Shown: in pieces, positions 34,904 through 43,909 of the stretch | Layout of the letters: every line of letters begins with the position of its first letter | How positions within the stretch are numbered: the stretch's first letter is position 1 | NCBI RefSeq assembly: GCF_026151345.1 | Contig: NZ_JAMQPR010000001.1 | Location: 310,231 to 374,230 of the forward strand | Direction: 5' to 3' | Origin: Leptospira paudalimensis | Lineage (GTDB): Bacteria > Spirochaetota > Leptospiria > Leptospirales > Leptospiraceae | DNA: 64,000 nucleotides | The notes under the pieces: model-generated | Database searches by the model: none | Told to the model about the DNA's origin: nothing | The model's input: the letters and a program-made list of their open reading frames with translations, nothing else | Position numbers and translations under genes: made by a program

Positions 34904-37900
34904 CTACCAGATGAATAGACCTGGGCCAGAATTGCCTCCATTAATTTGGGTAACTGGAATTAATAACATTCCGTTGATTGGATTCAAAATAAGTTTCGGG
35001 CTTAGGAAATTACCACTACCTTGTTGAGAAGTGGTAATTTGAGTGAAAACAGTTGAAGAGCCATCCTGATTTCCCCGAAATAAATTTACTTTGCCATTAT
35101 AATCGGTAACAACTAAAAATTTCTGATTGGCTGAATCAAAAATGATAGAACGTGTATTGCCTGCTGATTGACCGGTTGAAATATCAGAATGACTGCACAT
35201 TGTTCCATCCAAATTGCACCGAAATAAGCTAAGTTTTGAATTATTTGCAGCATTAGCAGTGACAACCAAAATCTTCCCATTGATTGTATCTAAAGCCATA
35301 CTTGGAGTATTGCCTGAACCATTGCCTTGACCAGCAGATATGTCTGTGTGTGAACATTCAGTTCCATCCAAATTGCATCGAACTAAGCTTGGTTTATTAT
35401 TATTACCTGCATTTCGAGACACAACTAATAGTTTTTGATTGAATTTATCCAAGGCGACACCTCTATAGATACCGCTCATACTTGTAATTCCTGCTGATAT
35501 ATCAGTTACTATACATCCTGTTCCATCCAAATTGCAACGTATTAAAATTAGATTACCAGCTCCATTGTTGTTTATTGTGACCACTAATAATTTTTGATTG
35601 ATTAGGTCTAAGACTGCATTTGGAGAATTTGCAAAATTCATATTCATTCCTGATGATATATCTGTGTGAGTACAAGATGTTCCATTTAAATTGCACCTAA
35701 ATAAACTAAACTTATTTCCGTTTTCAATGTTTAACGTTGCTACCAACAACTTTCGATGAATCGGGTCAATGACAGCACTCGGGTAGAGAGCTGAATTCAT
35801 ACCTTGACCAGCAGAAATATCGGTGTGAGTACAACCAGTACCGTTATGGTTGCATTGGAATAAGCTTAACTTTCCGTTATTTGAGTTATTAGTTGCTACT
35901 GATAAGAGTTTCTCATTGAAAGAGTCAAATACTGTGCTCAATTCAAACCCAGATCCTAAGTTTTGCCCAGTAGATATATCAAAATAATTTCCAACCGCAC
36001 TGGTCCCAGCTGGAATTGAAGTAGTATATGCAAAAGATTCAAATAGCGAAATATCACTAGTCCCGACAGCATTATTTGCCACCACTCGAAAGTAATACAA
36101 AGTCCCTCCGGTAAGTCCCGAAATTGTAGCATACGGACCTGTTACAGGACCATAACTTGTGGATGTTAGAGTCACTCCTGGATTATTATCATAGTACACT
36201 GTGTACGATGTTGCTCCAGCGACAGGCCACCACTGTACAAATGCTGAAGTCCCACCAGCCTGTGCTTCCACAAAAGAAGGTGAATCAGGAGGGCCCACCT
36301 GGAAACTTTCATTTCCAGTAGAGCTAACATTTCCTGCCAAGTCCCGAGCCAAGTATTTAACTTGGTTGGATCCATTTGCTAAAGCGACAGGTGATGAATA
36401 CACAGTTCCATTGGTAATCGCTCCACTTCCGTCAAACGTCGGTTCTGTGCCATTCAAAGTATAAATGATTTTTTCGCATCCACTTCCACCAGTGTCAGAA
36501 CAACTGAGTTGGAGTTGGGTTCCAGAAACAAAGGGGCCAACTCCAGAAGGAGATGCCATCGTCACTACAGGTGCAGTAGTATCTTTTTTAGTCGAACGGG
36601 TGGTAGATCCATAACTTCCAACAAGGTTTGTTACGCAGATCCTAATGGTGTGATCACCTTCGCTAAAATGCGAGTTTGCTATCGTAGTGAGTGTATCGGT
36701 TGTGGCAACAACATTGCCAGTGACATTGACATTGTCCCCTGAATTAGACAGAGCTGTTCCGTTTGAACAATTGGTTCCATCTAGCCGAATTTGAAATGGG
36801 CCAGATTTTGTACTTTGCCAGTTGATTGATACATTCGACAAATGATTGATAGTTGTTACATGAGAATTTACGGTAATGGAAGCTACTTCTGTATCAACAG
36901 TGTAGATTTCTGAACTAACATTGGAAACATTTCCCGCTTTATCACGAGCTACAAACTTCGTGTAGGTGACTGACGCATCTGACATGGCAAGAGCTGCATT
37001 ATATAAAGTTCCATTGGAAACAGTTCCAGTTGTTCCTTGTATTGTTGGATTTGCAGGAGTAGATCCAACTTGTGCCGCATAAGCTATTTTGTCACATCCC
37101 GAACCACCTGTGTCGGAACAGGAGAGAGTAATGGATGTGGATACCCCATAGTTTCCTGTACCAGGATTTGCTGTTACCACTGGTGCAGTATCATCTCTTT
37201 GTAGACTAAAAGAAACAAATCCTGTCAGTCCATTCGAAGCAGTCACACAAATGCGGAAGGTTTTCGTACCTTCGCTAGAAAAATGAGTATATGAACGGAC
37301 AAAACCTTGGTCTACGTTTGCAGTTGCAGATCCAGAAGATACAATCGTTCCAGAATCACAAGAACTCCCTTCACGTATCGCGAATGAACCATCCTTATCG
37401 GTTCTCCAAGTGGAAGTAGAGCTATTTATCGCATTCGCACTTGCACTAACGGAAGTTGAAGATTGGCTCACTAAAGTGAGAGCAGGGATTTTGGTATCGA
37501 TCGTATAAACAATGCTAATCGGCGTAGAAAGATTTCCTGCAAGGTCACGACAAATTGCTTGGAGGGTATGACTTCCTTCAGTAGAGAGAGAAATTGCTTG
37601 GGAAGCCTTAGCAATGATGGTGCCTTGTTTCGGTGAAAAGTTAGGAGTTGATGCATCCAGGGTATAAACAATGGATCCTGGTGCTTCGTTGTCAGAACAA
37701 GTGAGAGTTGTTGTTTGTGTGGTGGAAAAAGTGCCGGTTAACAAAGAACTGGTGATGGTAGGGGGAGTAGTGTCACTAAGGATTGTAACAATAGCCGTAT
37801 CATTCGGGGTTCCATCTCCATCGGTATCAAAGCCAAGTGGATTGCCATTGGCATCGATAATGATTACCACAGGATTTCCGGTCCCACCAGGACCTGTTGT

Positions 37901-38275
37901 AAGAAATTTAGGAGGATTGGGACTAATATAGTAGTCAGCGATACCATCACCATTGTTGTCGACTGCATCTGGAATCCCATCACCGTTTGTATCAAGTAAG
38001 GTAAGGTTAGGAGTCGGACCACCTGTTAGACTGATTCCATCAGAAACTCCATCCCCATCGGAATCCACAAGGGTTGCATCAGGATTCCCATCTCCAGAAA
38101 GGTCAATTATTGTGCCAGGGGATAAATTTTGAGAGGAACTGGGACTCCCGCCAAGAAGGCCAAATAAAAAAGCCAATGGATTCAAACCTTGTTGTGATGT
38201 GTTTCCAGGGATTATACCGACACATTGGTTAAAAATTAAAAAAACAAATAGTAAAAAGGTGAGTTTGATTCGCAT
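34904..38275 (-). CDS. Large surface-type lipoprotein, long paralog with seven C-terminal repeats
   Basis: From ATG 38275 the product has 1123 residues. Signal and lipobox (FNQC), Asp-rich Ca-binding-like repeats (DSDGDGVSDG, DNNGDGIADY, DTDGDGTPND), Cys-paired Ig-like domains and the Fn3-like domain (PPDSPSFVEAQAGG) match the short paralog nearly segment by segment. The C-terminus instead has seven ~52-residue repeats (TDIS-x-GQ ... SAVIDPIHRKLLVAT ... SLFRCNLNGTSCTH), each ending in a CNLDG-x-x-C loop. This is the number needed for a closed seven-bladed propeller. The last repeats lose the Cys pair and end GLFIW. It is probably surface-exposed; the ligand is unknown. Confidence 0.82.
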   Translation of the reverse strand: MRIKLTFLLFVFLIFNQCVGIIPGNTSQQGLNPLAFLFGLLGGSPSSSQNLSPGTIIDLSGDGNPDATLVDSDGDGVSDGISLTGGPTPNLTLLDTNGDGIPDAVDNNGDGIADYYISPNPPKFLTTGPGGTGNPVVIIIDANGNPLGFDTDGDGTPNDTAIVTILSDTTPPTITSSLLTGTFSTTQTTTLTCSDNEAPGSIVYTLDASTPNFSPKQGTIIAKASQAISLSTEGSHTLQAICRDLAGNLSTPISIVYTIDTKIPALTLVSQSSTSVSASANAINSSTSTWRTDKDGSFAIREGSSCDSGTIVSSGSATANVDQGFVRSYTHFSSEGTKTFRICVTASNGLTGFVSFSLQRDDTAPVVTANPGTGNYGVSTSITLSCSDTGGSGCDKIAYAAQVGSTPANPTIQGTTGTVSNGTLYNAALAMSDASVTYTKFVARDKAGNVSNVSSEIYTVDTEVASITVNSHVTTINHLSNVSINWQSTKSGPFQIRLDGTNCSNGTALSNSGDNVNVTGNVVATTDTLTTIANSHFSEGDHTIRICVTNLVGSYGSTTRSTKKDTTAPVVTMASPSGVGPFVSGTQLQLSCSDTGGSGCEKIIYTLNGTEPTFDGSGAITNGTVYSSPVALANGSNQVKYLARDLAGNVSSTGNESFQVGPPDSPSFVEAQAGGTSAFVQWWPVAGATSYTVYYDNNPGVTLTSTSYGPVTGPYATISGLTGGTLYYFRVVANNAVGTSDISLFESFAYTTSIPAGTSAVGNYFDISTGQNLGSGFELSTVFDSFNEKLLSVATNNSNNGKLSLFQCNHNGTGCTHTDISAGQGMNSALYPSAVIDPIHRKLLVATLNIENGNKFSLFRCNLNGTSCTHTDISSGMNMNFANSPNAVLDLINQKLLVVTINNNGAGNLILIRCNLDGTGCIVTDISAGITSMSGIYRGVALDKFNQKLLVVSRNAGNNNKPSLVRCNLDGTECSHTDISAGQGNGSGNTPSMALDTINGKILVVTANAANNSKLSLFRCNLDGTMCSHSDISTGQSAGNTRSIIFDSANQKFLVVTDYNGKVNLFRGNQDGSSTVFTQITTSQQGSGNFLSPKLILNPINGMLLIPVTQINGGNSGPGLFIW

Positions 38276-38298
38276 AACAGAAGCCGTTTTCAAATTTA

Positions 38299-38436
38299 AA
38301 TTTCCCGTACAATATTAGGAAATTCTAATCCAGCAGAGGACTATTAGGCTCACAATGGAAAATTACACTGACTGAAAAAAAATCAAAATTTTCCGTTAAA
38401 AACGTTCTGAAATCGCCTTTCCACCGTTTTTAACGG
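38299..38436 (-). promoter_or_regulatory. Conserved 5' leader with two inverted repeats (long paralog)
   Basis: CCGTTAAAAACG (38393-38404) and CGTTTTTAACGG (38425-38436) form a perfect 12-bp inverted repeat with a 20-nt spacer. AATTTCC / GGAAATT (38299-38324) form the second, 12-nt spacer. Arms are conserved with the short paralog's leader while spacers vary. On the minus strand the first stem is followed by AAAATTTTGATTTTTTTT, so it might also terminate or attenuate transcription. Confidence 0.6.
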
Positions 38437-38462
38437 TTTTGAACAAAGGATCAAGCGGTTCT

Positions 38463-40136
38463 TTAGTAACTTCCTCCGCTTCCGCCCCCGCCGGACGAAC
38501 CACCTCCAAAACTTCCTCCACCACCACCCCCGCCACCACTACTTGATCCTGATCCAGAACTACTTTTTTGTTTTTTGGGAATGGTTTCATATTCGATTTC
38601 ATGGTGTTTGCAATGAGCACAATTTCGTTTGACTTCCACTTTCCCCGAACTGCTGTAAGTTGCTTCTGAAAGGATTCTACTGGATTTACAAACAAAAGTT
38701 TCAAATTTACATTCAGGACAAATCTTGATTTTAGGAAACGAAGTGCCTTTGTAAATGTATTCTGGATTGATGTTCCGAAATTTTAAGATGGCGTGATTGC
38801 GACATGATTGGCAAACCCAAACATCATAGTCAACTGAGTTGACAATTTCTTCCGAGATTTGGCCATCCGACAAATGTTTGTTATCTGCTTCCTCTGAAAG
38901 TTTTGTCATCGTTGATCCGCATGTTTCACATTTTCTCGGAATATTCCGAATTGCTTGTAATCTCATATTTAACTTTTTCATTCGATGGTCGCCAAGAAAG
39001 ATAAAGTAAACAATGATACTTGCGATGATGAGAAAGATAGAAACAGGGAAAAGAGCCTCTCCCAGATAAAGGGATAACATTGTAATGACTAAAATCAGTG
39101 GACTAATGACAATTCCATAGTATAAGATAAAATCTGTTTTGAGGACAATGTGGTATTTGGCAGTCGGAGAAGGCAAAATCCAAACGATGACTCGTTGTAA
39201 TAGATTTAAAAAAATGAAAAGACCTAAATAACCAAGAACAAAAGTTGACTTAAAATGAAAGGATTCTTCTTTTTCTAATCTTTCTGTTTCTTCATATTTT
39301 TCATTTAAGAGCCGAGATTCTTCATCAGTCAAAAAGAAATTAGAAGTTGTATTGTATGTGTCAATCGTCTGTTCTAAGATTTGTTTTTCTTCTGAGGTAA
39401 GGTCGGTAAATTTTTTTCCTTTGTAATCATATACGTTGATTCGTTTGACATCATTGGAATTGGAAGTGTCGGAAGCGTCTGAACTAACATCATTGCTATG
39501 TGTATCACTGCCTTCTGACAATAAATTTATGACTGGAATTTCGGGGTGGTTGTATTTTTTAATGAGAGCGGCAACAGTATCAACATGTCCTTTTTGGAAG
39601 TTATCCAATTTAAAGGGAGGAGTAGTATAAATTTCTCTTATCTCACTGACGACAATGTCAGGAAGGTCACCTTCGAGTCCGTATCCAATTTCAATTTCAA
39701 CTCTCCTTTGGTCAATGACTTGTAAAATTAAAATTCCATTGTCTTTCCCTTTTTTCCCAATTTTCCAATGATTGAAGAGAGCCACTGCAAAATCTTTTGG
39801 CACATAATTACCGATAGTTGGTAAAGTTACGACTGCAATTTCCAAGCCAGATGAACTTTCTTCAGCATTGATCATACTGTCGATGATAGTAGTATCTGTT
39901 AGGACTCCGGCACCGTCTTCCACCCAACTATTGCGAAGTTCTTTTGGGTTTGATACTTTGGCGACAAGTGCATCAATGGATTCTTCATTTGTATTGGAAC
40001 ATTGCACTGTTAAGAGGAGAAGCAGTGTGACCAGAACCAAGATCTTGTTTAGAAAGTTTTGTGAGTGTCTATTTCTATTCAGATTGGTTTTGGGAAGGGA
40101 AATGTAATGCTTACAAGTCGAAGTCAACTGGATCAC
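38463..40136 (-). CDS. TPM-domain (YgcG-like) lipoprotein with Gly/Ser-rich tail
   Basis: This 557-residue protein starts at GTG, with a signal and lipobox LLTVQC (C46). A TPM domain spans about 65-200 (SWVEDGAGVLTD, SGLEIAVVTLP, GKKGKDNGILILQV, EIEIGYGLEGDLPD). Two membrane helices lie at about 300-375. CxxC pairs follow (CETCGST, CQSCRN, CPECKF, CAHCKH), which look like two zinc ribbons, and the tail is a Gly/Ser stretch ending SGGSY. The TPM domain plus GGxGGS tail is the YgcG/TPM_phosphatase design. Function is unsettled in the family. Zinc-ribbon additions are unusual and may indicate a regulatory role. Confidence 0.8.
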   Translation of the reverse strand: MIQLTSTCKHYISLPKTNLNRNRHSQNFLNKILVLVTLLLLLTVQCSNTNEESIDALVAKVSNPKELRNSWVEDGAGVLTDTTIIDSMINAEESSSGLEIAVVTLPTIGNYVPKDFAVALFNHWKIGKKGKDNGILILQVIDQRRVEIEIGYGLEGDLPDIVVSEIREIYTTPPFKLDNFQKGHVDTVAALIKKYNHPEIPVINLLSEGSDTHSNDVSSDASDTSNSNDVKRINVYDYKGKKFTDLTSEEKQILEQTIDTYNTTSNFFLTDEESRLLNEKYEETERLEKEESFHFKSTFVLGYLGLFIFLNLLQRVIVWILPSPTAKYHIVLKTDFILYYGIVISPLILVITMLSLYLGEALFPVSIFLIIASIIVYFIFLGDHRMKKLNMRLQAIRNIPRKCETCGSTMTKLSEEADNKHLSDGQISEEIVNSVDYDVWVCQSCRNHAILKFRNINPEYIYKGTSFPKIKICPECKFETFVCKSSRILSEATYSSSGKVEVKRNCAHCKHHEIEYETIPKKQKSSSGSGSSSGGGGGGGGSFGGGSSGGGGSGGSY

Positions 40137-40265
40137 AATCTGAAAAAACTATTTGAGATTCGTAGGTTTGTCAAGTATGAGTTAAATGAATCAACAGGGA
40201 TGCATTGAGAAAATGCTTCTTTTTTGCGAAAGAATGAAGAGTATAAAAACATTCGTCCACTCTCC

Positions 40266-41066
40266 TTAAGGAGAGCTACAAGGAGCATTACAAGTATAGG
40301 AAAAGCTACGGGGAGAGAGTATTTTTCCGGAAGCAGACCTGATCCCTATACCGAGGGTATAACGATTTGTTCCAATTTGAAATCCAGATGAATTCCGAAT
40401 TTCCAAAATTTTTCCATTGATCACACTTGATAAACTACCATCCAAACTGATCGTAGGTGAAGTGGAGACATTGGTGTCCAAATAGGTTTGCATATTGGAA
40501 GGGACTTCAATATCTTCAGTAAATGTAATTTGGATGATCGATGGCCATGCTGTAAATGAAGATTGGTCAAATGGATTTACAGCAAATACATCGAAGTAAT
40601 TTGGTTCAAAACCAATCTGATAAAATTCAAGATTATTGATGCGAGGTCCAGCTAACGTTTGATTGGAAACTGAAATGATGCCAAGTTCTGGAATGGATAG
40701 AGTGAATGTAAACAATTCTACATTGGATTGAGACACTCGAATCCTTGTATCACCAGTGGAAACTTTCATATAAAACCTCCCACCATAGTTAAGGTCTACC
40801 GAATCTAATAATCCTTCGGATGGGTTGGAACGGCTCAAAATGGTAAGTGTGCCATTCGAAACGGCAATACCGTTTGCATCTATAATTTGACCTGTGATTT
40901 GGATGGATTGGGGGGAGAGAGCTGCAACAATTCCAAGGATTGTTATTGGGTTTGGTTCGGAAGAATCTTCAGGGTTCACAACTGTTTGTACAATTGGATT
41001 TAAGATACAAGAGAGTGATATACTAATAAAAAAGAGAATCGTTAATCGTTTAGAAAGGAATTTCAT
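40266..41066 (-). CDS. Lipoprotein, third of three tandem paralogs
   Basis: I choose ATG 41066, giving 266 residues and a clean lipoprotein signal (MKFLSKRLTILFFISISLSC) and avoiding overlap with the preceding gene; an upstream ATG at 41123 is less credible. After the lipobox comes the shared motif LNPIVQTVVNP. A carboxypeptidase-regulatory-like sandwich follows (GQIIDANGIAVSNGTLTI, GGRFYMKVSTGDTRIRV), then a C-terminal Ig-like SbsA-type domain (IQITFTEDIEVPSN, GKILSPRSFSYTC). It is paralogous to the next two upstream genes and probably faces the periplasm or surface. Function unknown. Confidence 0.72.
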   Translation of the reverse strand: MKFLSKRLTILFFISISLSCILNPIVQTVVNPEDSSEPNPITILGIVAALSPQSIQITGQIIDANGIAVSNGTLTILSRSNPSEGLLDSVDLNYGGRFYMKVSTGDTRIRVSQSNVELFTFTLSIPELGIISVSNQTLAGPRINNLEFYQIGFEPNYFDVFAVNPFDQSSFTAWPSIIQITFTEDIEVPSNMQTYLDTNVSTSPTISLDGSLSSVINGKILEIRNSSGFQIGTNRYTLGIGIRSASGKILSPRSFSYTCNAPCSSP

Positions 41067-41094
41067 ATGGTTACTTCGTTCTTCCAGATAAAAT

Positions 41095-41922
41095 TTAGAA
41101 ACTACAAGGAATTGAAGGTTCATAACAAAATTGAACCTTTCGTGGAGTTAACGATATACCTGTTGATGATTGAATGGCATTGGTCACTTGGAAGTTATAA
41201 CCTGTATTCATTGTAAATCCTTCTGCACCAACAAAAGACATTTTGTTGTCTACGATGCCAAGTGCTTGGTACCCAACTGAGGGAGACGGTGAAATCTGTA
41301 TCGCATTTTGGATAAAGGTAAGGTTGTTTGATTCAACATTTGCTGGTGCCATATTGAATTTTAGCACAATGGATCCTAAGGTGGAATAATAATTTTGTTT
41401 ATCTAAACTGACTTCATTCATTTCACCATCGATATAATATAATCCAATTAATTCAAAAAAATCTGTTGGAGATGTTGCACTGATCAATTTTAAATTTGAG
41501 ATTTCAATGGCTAATGATGTATTACTCACTTCTGCGGTGATCGTATTTGGCGATGAAACATTCAGAGTGAGTGTAAAGTAAGGTACCTCATTTTGCACTA
41601 CATTCAGAACGATTCTACCCGCAAAGTAAGGTATGTAAAAACGTCCCCCCGAATCTGTTGTATACATTGGAATATTTGCTTTCGATTGAAGTGATGGATT
41701 GGAAGGATTGAGTGATAGTCCAGCAACAGCTACACCAAATTCATTTCGGATTTGCCCTGTGATCAAACCAGTTTGGCCATTCATACCTAAGAGTCCAAGG
41801 AATGCATTGTTATCTTTGGTTTCAGGAGGTGCGAGTATGGAATTTACTATAGGATTGAAGTAACAATTGCTAAAAGTGAAACATGAAAGGTAAATTAGAA
41901 TGGTTGGAATTCGTGTTTTCAT
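41095..41922 (-). CDS. Lipoprotein, second of three tandem paralogs
   Basis: This 275-residue protein has a signal with lipobox FSNC, the shared post-Cys motif YFNPIVNSILAP, and a regulatory-like sandwich (GQIRNEFGVAVAGLSL, GGRFYIPYFAGRIVLNV). The SbsA/Big5-like C-terminal domain follows (GSIVLKFNMAPANVE, TGISLTPRKVQFCYE). The N-terminal segment has a short LLGLLGMNG-type spacer between the anchor and the first domain, also present in the first paralog. Function unknown. It lies 28 bp ahead of the third paralog and 91 bp after the first. Confidence 0.72.
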   Translation of the reverse strand: MKTRIPTILIYLSCFTFSNCYFNPIVNSILAPPETKDNNAFLGLLGMNGQTGLITGQIRNEFGVAVAGLSLNPSNPSLQSKANIPMYTTDSGGRFYIPYFAGRIVLNVVQNEVPYFTLTLNVSSPNTITAEVSNTSLAIEISNLKLISATSPTDFFELIGLYYIDGEMNEVSLDKQNYYSTLGSIVLKFNMAPANVESNNLTFIQNAIQISPSPSVGYQALGIVDNKMSFVGAEGFTMNTGYNFQVTNAIQSSTGISLTPRKVQFCYEPSIPCSF

Positions 41923-42013
41923 TTTCCATTTCCTAGCTCAATCTATTGATAAATGATATTATGAAAAAAATGGTATGTCAATAAATTATATTTTTATATT
42001 ATAATGAGAACAT

Positions 42014-42838
42014 TTACGGAGGAGTTAATAAAGTAAATTTTACAGATCGAGGAGTTAATGGAACATTTGTAGCAGAATAAAAGCCAGGTCCAAATTGAAC
42101 TGTATATTGGGTGCTGTAAACGGAAACGTTAGTCATTAGAATAATGGTGTTTGGTGGCGATATACTTGGACTCATGATACTCATACCAGCGGGAGAAACA
42201 AATATATTATTAGCTACTAAACTAGATAAAGTTGACAAATCCCATTCCGGTACTGAATCTGAAAATGTAAGTGTTAGATTAGGATTCAATCCGAAATACG
42301 ATTCGTTGTTTGCGGGACTTGTGCTAACCAAATCGAAAAACATTGGTTTATTTCCAGGATTGTACATAAATAAACTTTCAATTTCATAATTAACTGGATC
42401 GACAGTTTTTAATTGGATCATAGGTCCATTGGCATTGATCGTAAATGTCACAAGATCTTCTCCTAATTCTGTAACACGAATTTTTGTATCACCTTGTCCT
42501 ATGCTTAAATAAAACCGACCAGACTTATCTGTGGTTCCTGAACTGTCTATTCCGAATACATTACCGTCAGATGACACCACGGTATATTCTTTATTTTCTT
42601 GTGCGACTCCAGAACCGTTCCGAATGATTCCCGTGACATAAATAGAGGAAGATATTCCACTTAAACCAAGCAAGAGACCACTCTTATTTTCTTCTTCTAT
42701 ATCTGGATTCAATAGATCATAAACAAAAGGATTCAAATAACAATTTTGGAATAAAAGAATCGGTACAATAAAGATACCGATTCTTTTGCTGAGATTACGA
42801 AAAGAGAAATTTGTTATTTGTATAGATCTAAGATTCAT
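42014..42838 (-). CDS. Lipoprotein, first of three tandem paralogs
   Basis: This 274-residue protein has a signal and lipobox LLFQNC, the motif YLNPFVYDLLNP, and the spacer GLLLGLSG. A sandwich domain (GIIRNGSGVAQENKEYTV, SGRFYLSIGQGDTKIRV) is followed by an SbsA-like domain (LTLTFSDSVPEWD, VPLTPRSVKFTL). GGAGAG lies 12 nt before the ATG. It follows the coiled-coil gene by 19 bp, so the four genes from 43679 down to 40266 are probably one transcript, with a longer AT-rich gap (41923-42013) inside it. Function unknown. Confidence 0.72.
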   Translation of the reverse strand: MNLRSIQITNFSFRNLSKRIGIFIVPILLFQNCYLNPFVYDLLNPDIEEENKSGLLLGLSGISSSIYVTGIIRNGSGVAQENKEYTVVSSDGNVFGIDSSGTTDKSGRFYLSIGQGDTKIRVTELGEDLVTFTINANGPMIQLKTVDPVNYEIESLFMYNPGNKPMFFDLVSTSPANNESYFGLNPNLTLTFSDSVPEWDLSTLSSLVANNIFVSPAGMSIMSPSISPPNTIILMTNVSVYSTQYTVQFGPGFYSATNVPLTPRSVKFTLLTPP

Positions 42839-42857
42839 GATTCAATACTTCTCTCCG

Positions 42858-43679
42858 TTATTTTTTCTTTTTCAAAGCTTCTAAGTCTTTTTCAAGTAAT
42901 TCGAGTTCGTATTTTTCTTCGGCTTCTTTTAACTCTTGTTCGGTTTTAATTTGTTCAACGGCTTCTTCTTTGATTCGATTGATTTCCGAATCGGATACCA
43001 TACGATATCCATTCCCTTCACAAACATCTACGATAATGGTTTTTCTTGTGACTGTAATCGCAAATCCACCAAGAAGAGTGATCGCAAGGTCTTTCCAAGT
43101 CGATGTTTGGCGGATACGAACGGGTCTACTATCTTTGGGCAAAAGAACATTCCAATCTGGTTCTGAGAATCTCAAACCACCAAACAACCAAAAATACTCA
43201 GGGTATTCTTGGAACGTTTGGCATTTTGCTAACTCGGGTGCGAGTGTAATCATATTTCCATCAGCTACAGAGGTAAGAACAAATGAATCCCGTAAACTAT
43301 GTGTGACTTTTGTTCCTTCATTAGTTTTCGATCGATTTAATGCCTCTTGTTCTGCGAGAGCTTCACGTCTTTTACGTATCTCTTCTTGTTTAGCTGCGAT
43401 TGCTTTTTCTTTTTCTAGTTTTCGTTTCTCTTCTTCTTCTTTTCTGATTTTTTCTTCTTCGGCTTCCGCTAAGTCTTTATAGAGAATTTTTAAGACTGAT
43501 TTTTTGGAAATCACCATGTGTTTCCCATCTTGTGTATCAATTTCAACATTCTCAACGTTTTGATTGGTAATGATTCCTTTAACAGACTTTCCTTGTTTCA
43601 AAAGAACTGTTTGAACGGCTTGGAGAGGTAAATAAAGAAAGAAAATAAGAATAAGGAATGTTAGATTGCAGTTTCGCAT
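42858..43679 (-). CDS. Secreted coiled-coil protein of unknown function
   Basis: This 273-residue protein has a signal peptide (residues 1-21, LTFLILIFFLYLPLQA) and a short beta domain (VLLKQGKSVKGIITNQNVENVEID). A charged coiled coil spans about 70-115 (EEEEKRKLEKEKAIAAK-type). The middle domain contains two Cys and a hydrophobic LAITLLGGFAITV, and a second coiled coil runs from 225 to the end. No named family is recognised. The hydrophobic stretch could make it membrane-attached. It leads the run of three lipoprotein paralogs, so it may assemble or anchor them. Confidence 0.65.
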   Translation of the reverse strand: MRNCNLTFLILIFFLYLPLQAVQTVLLKQGKSVKGIITNQNVENVEIDTQDGKHMVISKKSVLKILYKDLAEAEEEKIRKEEEEKRKLEKEKAIAAKQEEIRKRREALAEQEALNRSKTNEGTKVTHSLRDSFVLTSVADGNMITLAPELAKCQTFQEYPEYFWLFGGLRFSEPDWNVLLPKDSRPVRIRQTSTWKDLAITLLGGFAITVTRKTIIVDVCEGNGYRMVSDSEINRIKEEAVEQIKTEQELKEAEEKYELELLEKDLEALKKKK

Positions 43680-43787
43680 TTAAAAATACCGATAAATCTA
43701 GGATTTCTCCTATAAATACCAGTCTCTTTCTCAATTGCAATTAAGAAATTTAAAGATTTTTGGAAATAACGTGTCAATTTTGCAACA

Positions 43788-43823
43788 AATGACTCCATCG
43801 AACCAGTGTTCTATTGAGTCATT
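43788..43823. promoter_or_regulatory. Inverted repeat upstream of the permease gene
   Basis: AATGACTC (43788-43795) and GAGTCATT (43816-43823) form a perfect 8-bp inverted repeat with a 20-nt spacer, in the gap between the divergent coiled-coil and permease genes. It could be an operator with two half-sites or a leader stem. Nothing else is evident in 43680-43909. Confidence 0.35.
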
Positions 43824-43909
43824 CATTGCTTAAAAAAATAGGAAGACATAAATCATATAAAGAACATACCAATGTGGAATTAACTACAATTTCAATCGAG
43901 AGAGTAAAA

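Noticed and set aside
38396..38704. 102-residue open frame on the minus strand
   Set aside because: It is a shifted frame over the 3' end of the TPM-domain gene, and its EEVLEVVRPAGAEAEE composition comes from the Gly/Ser-rich tail codons.
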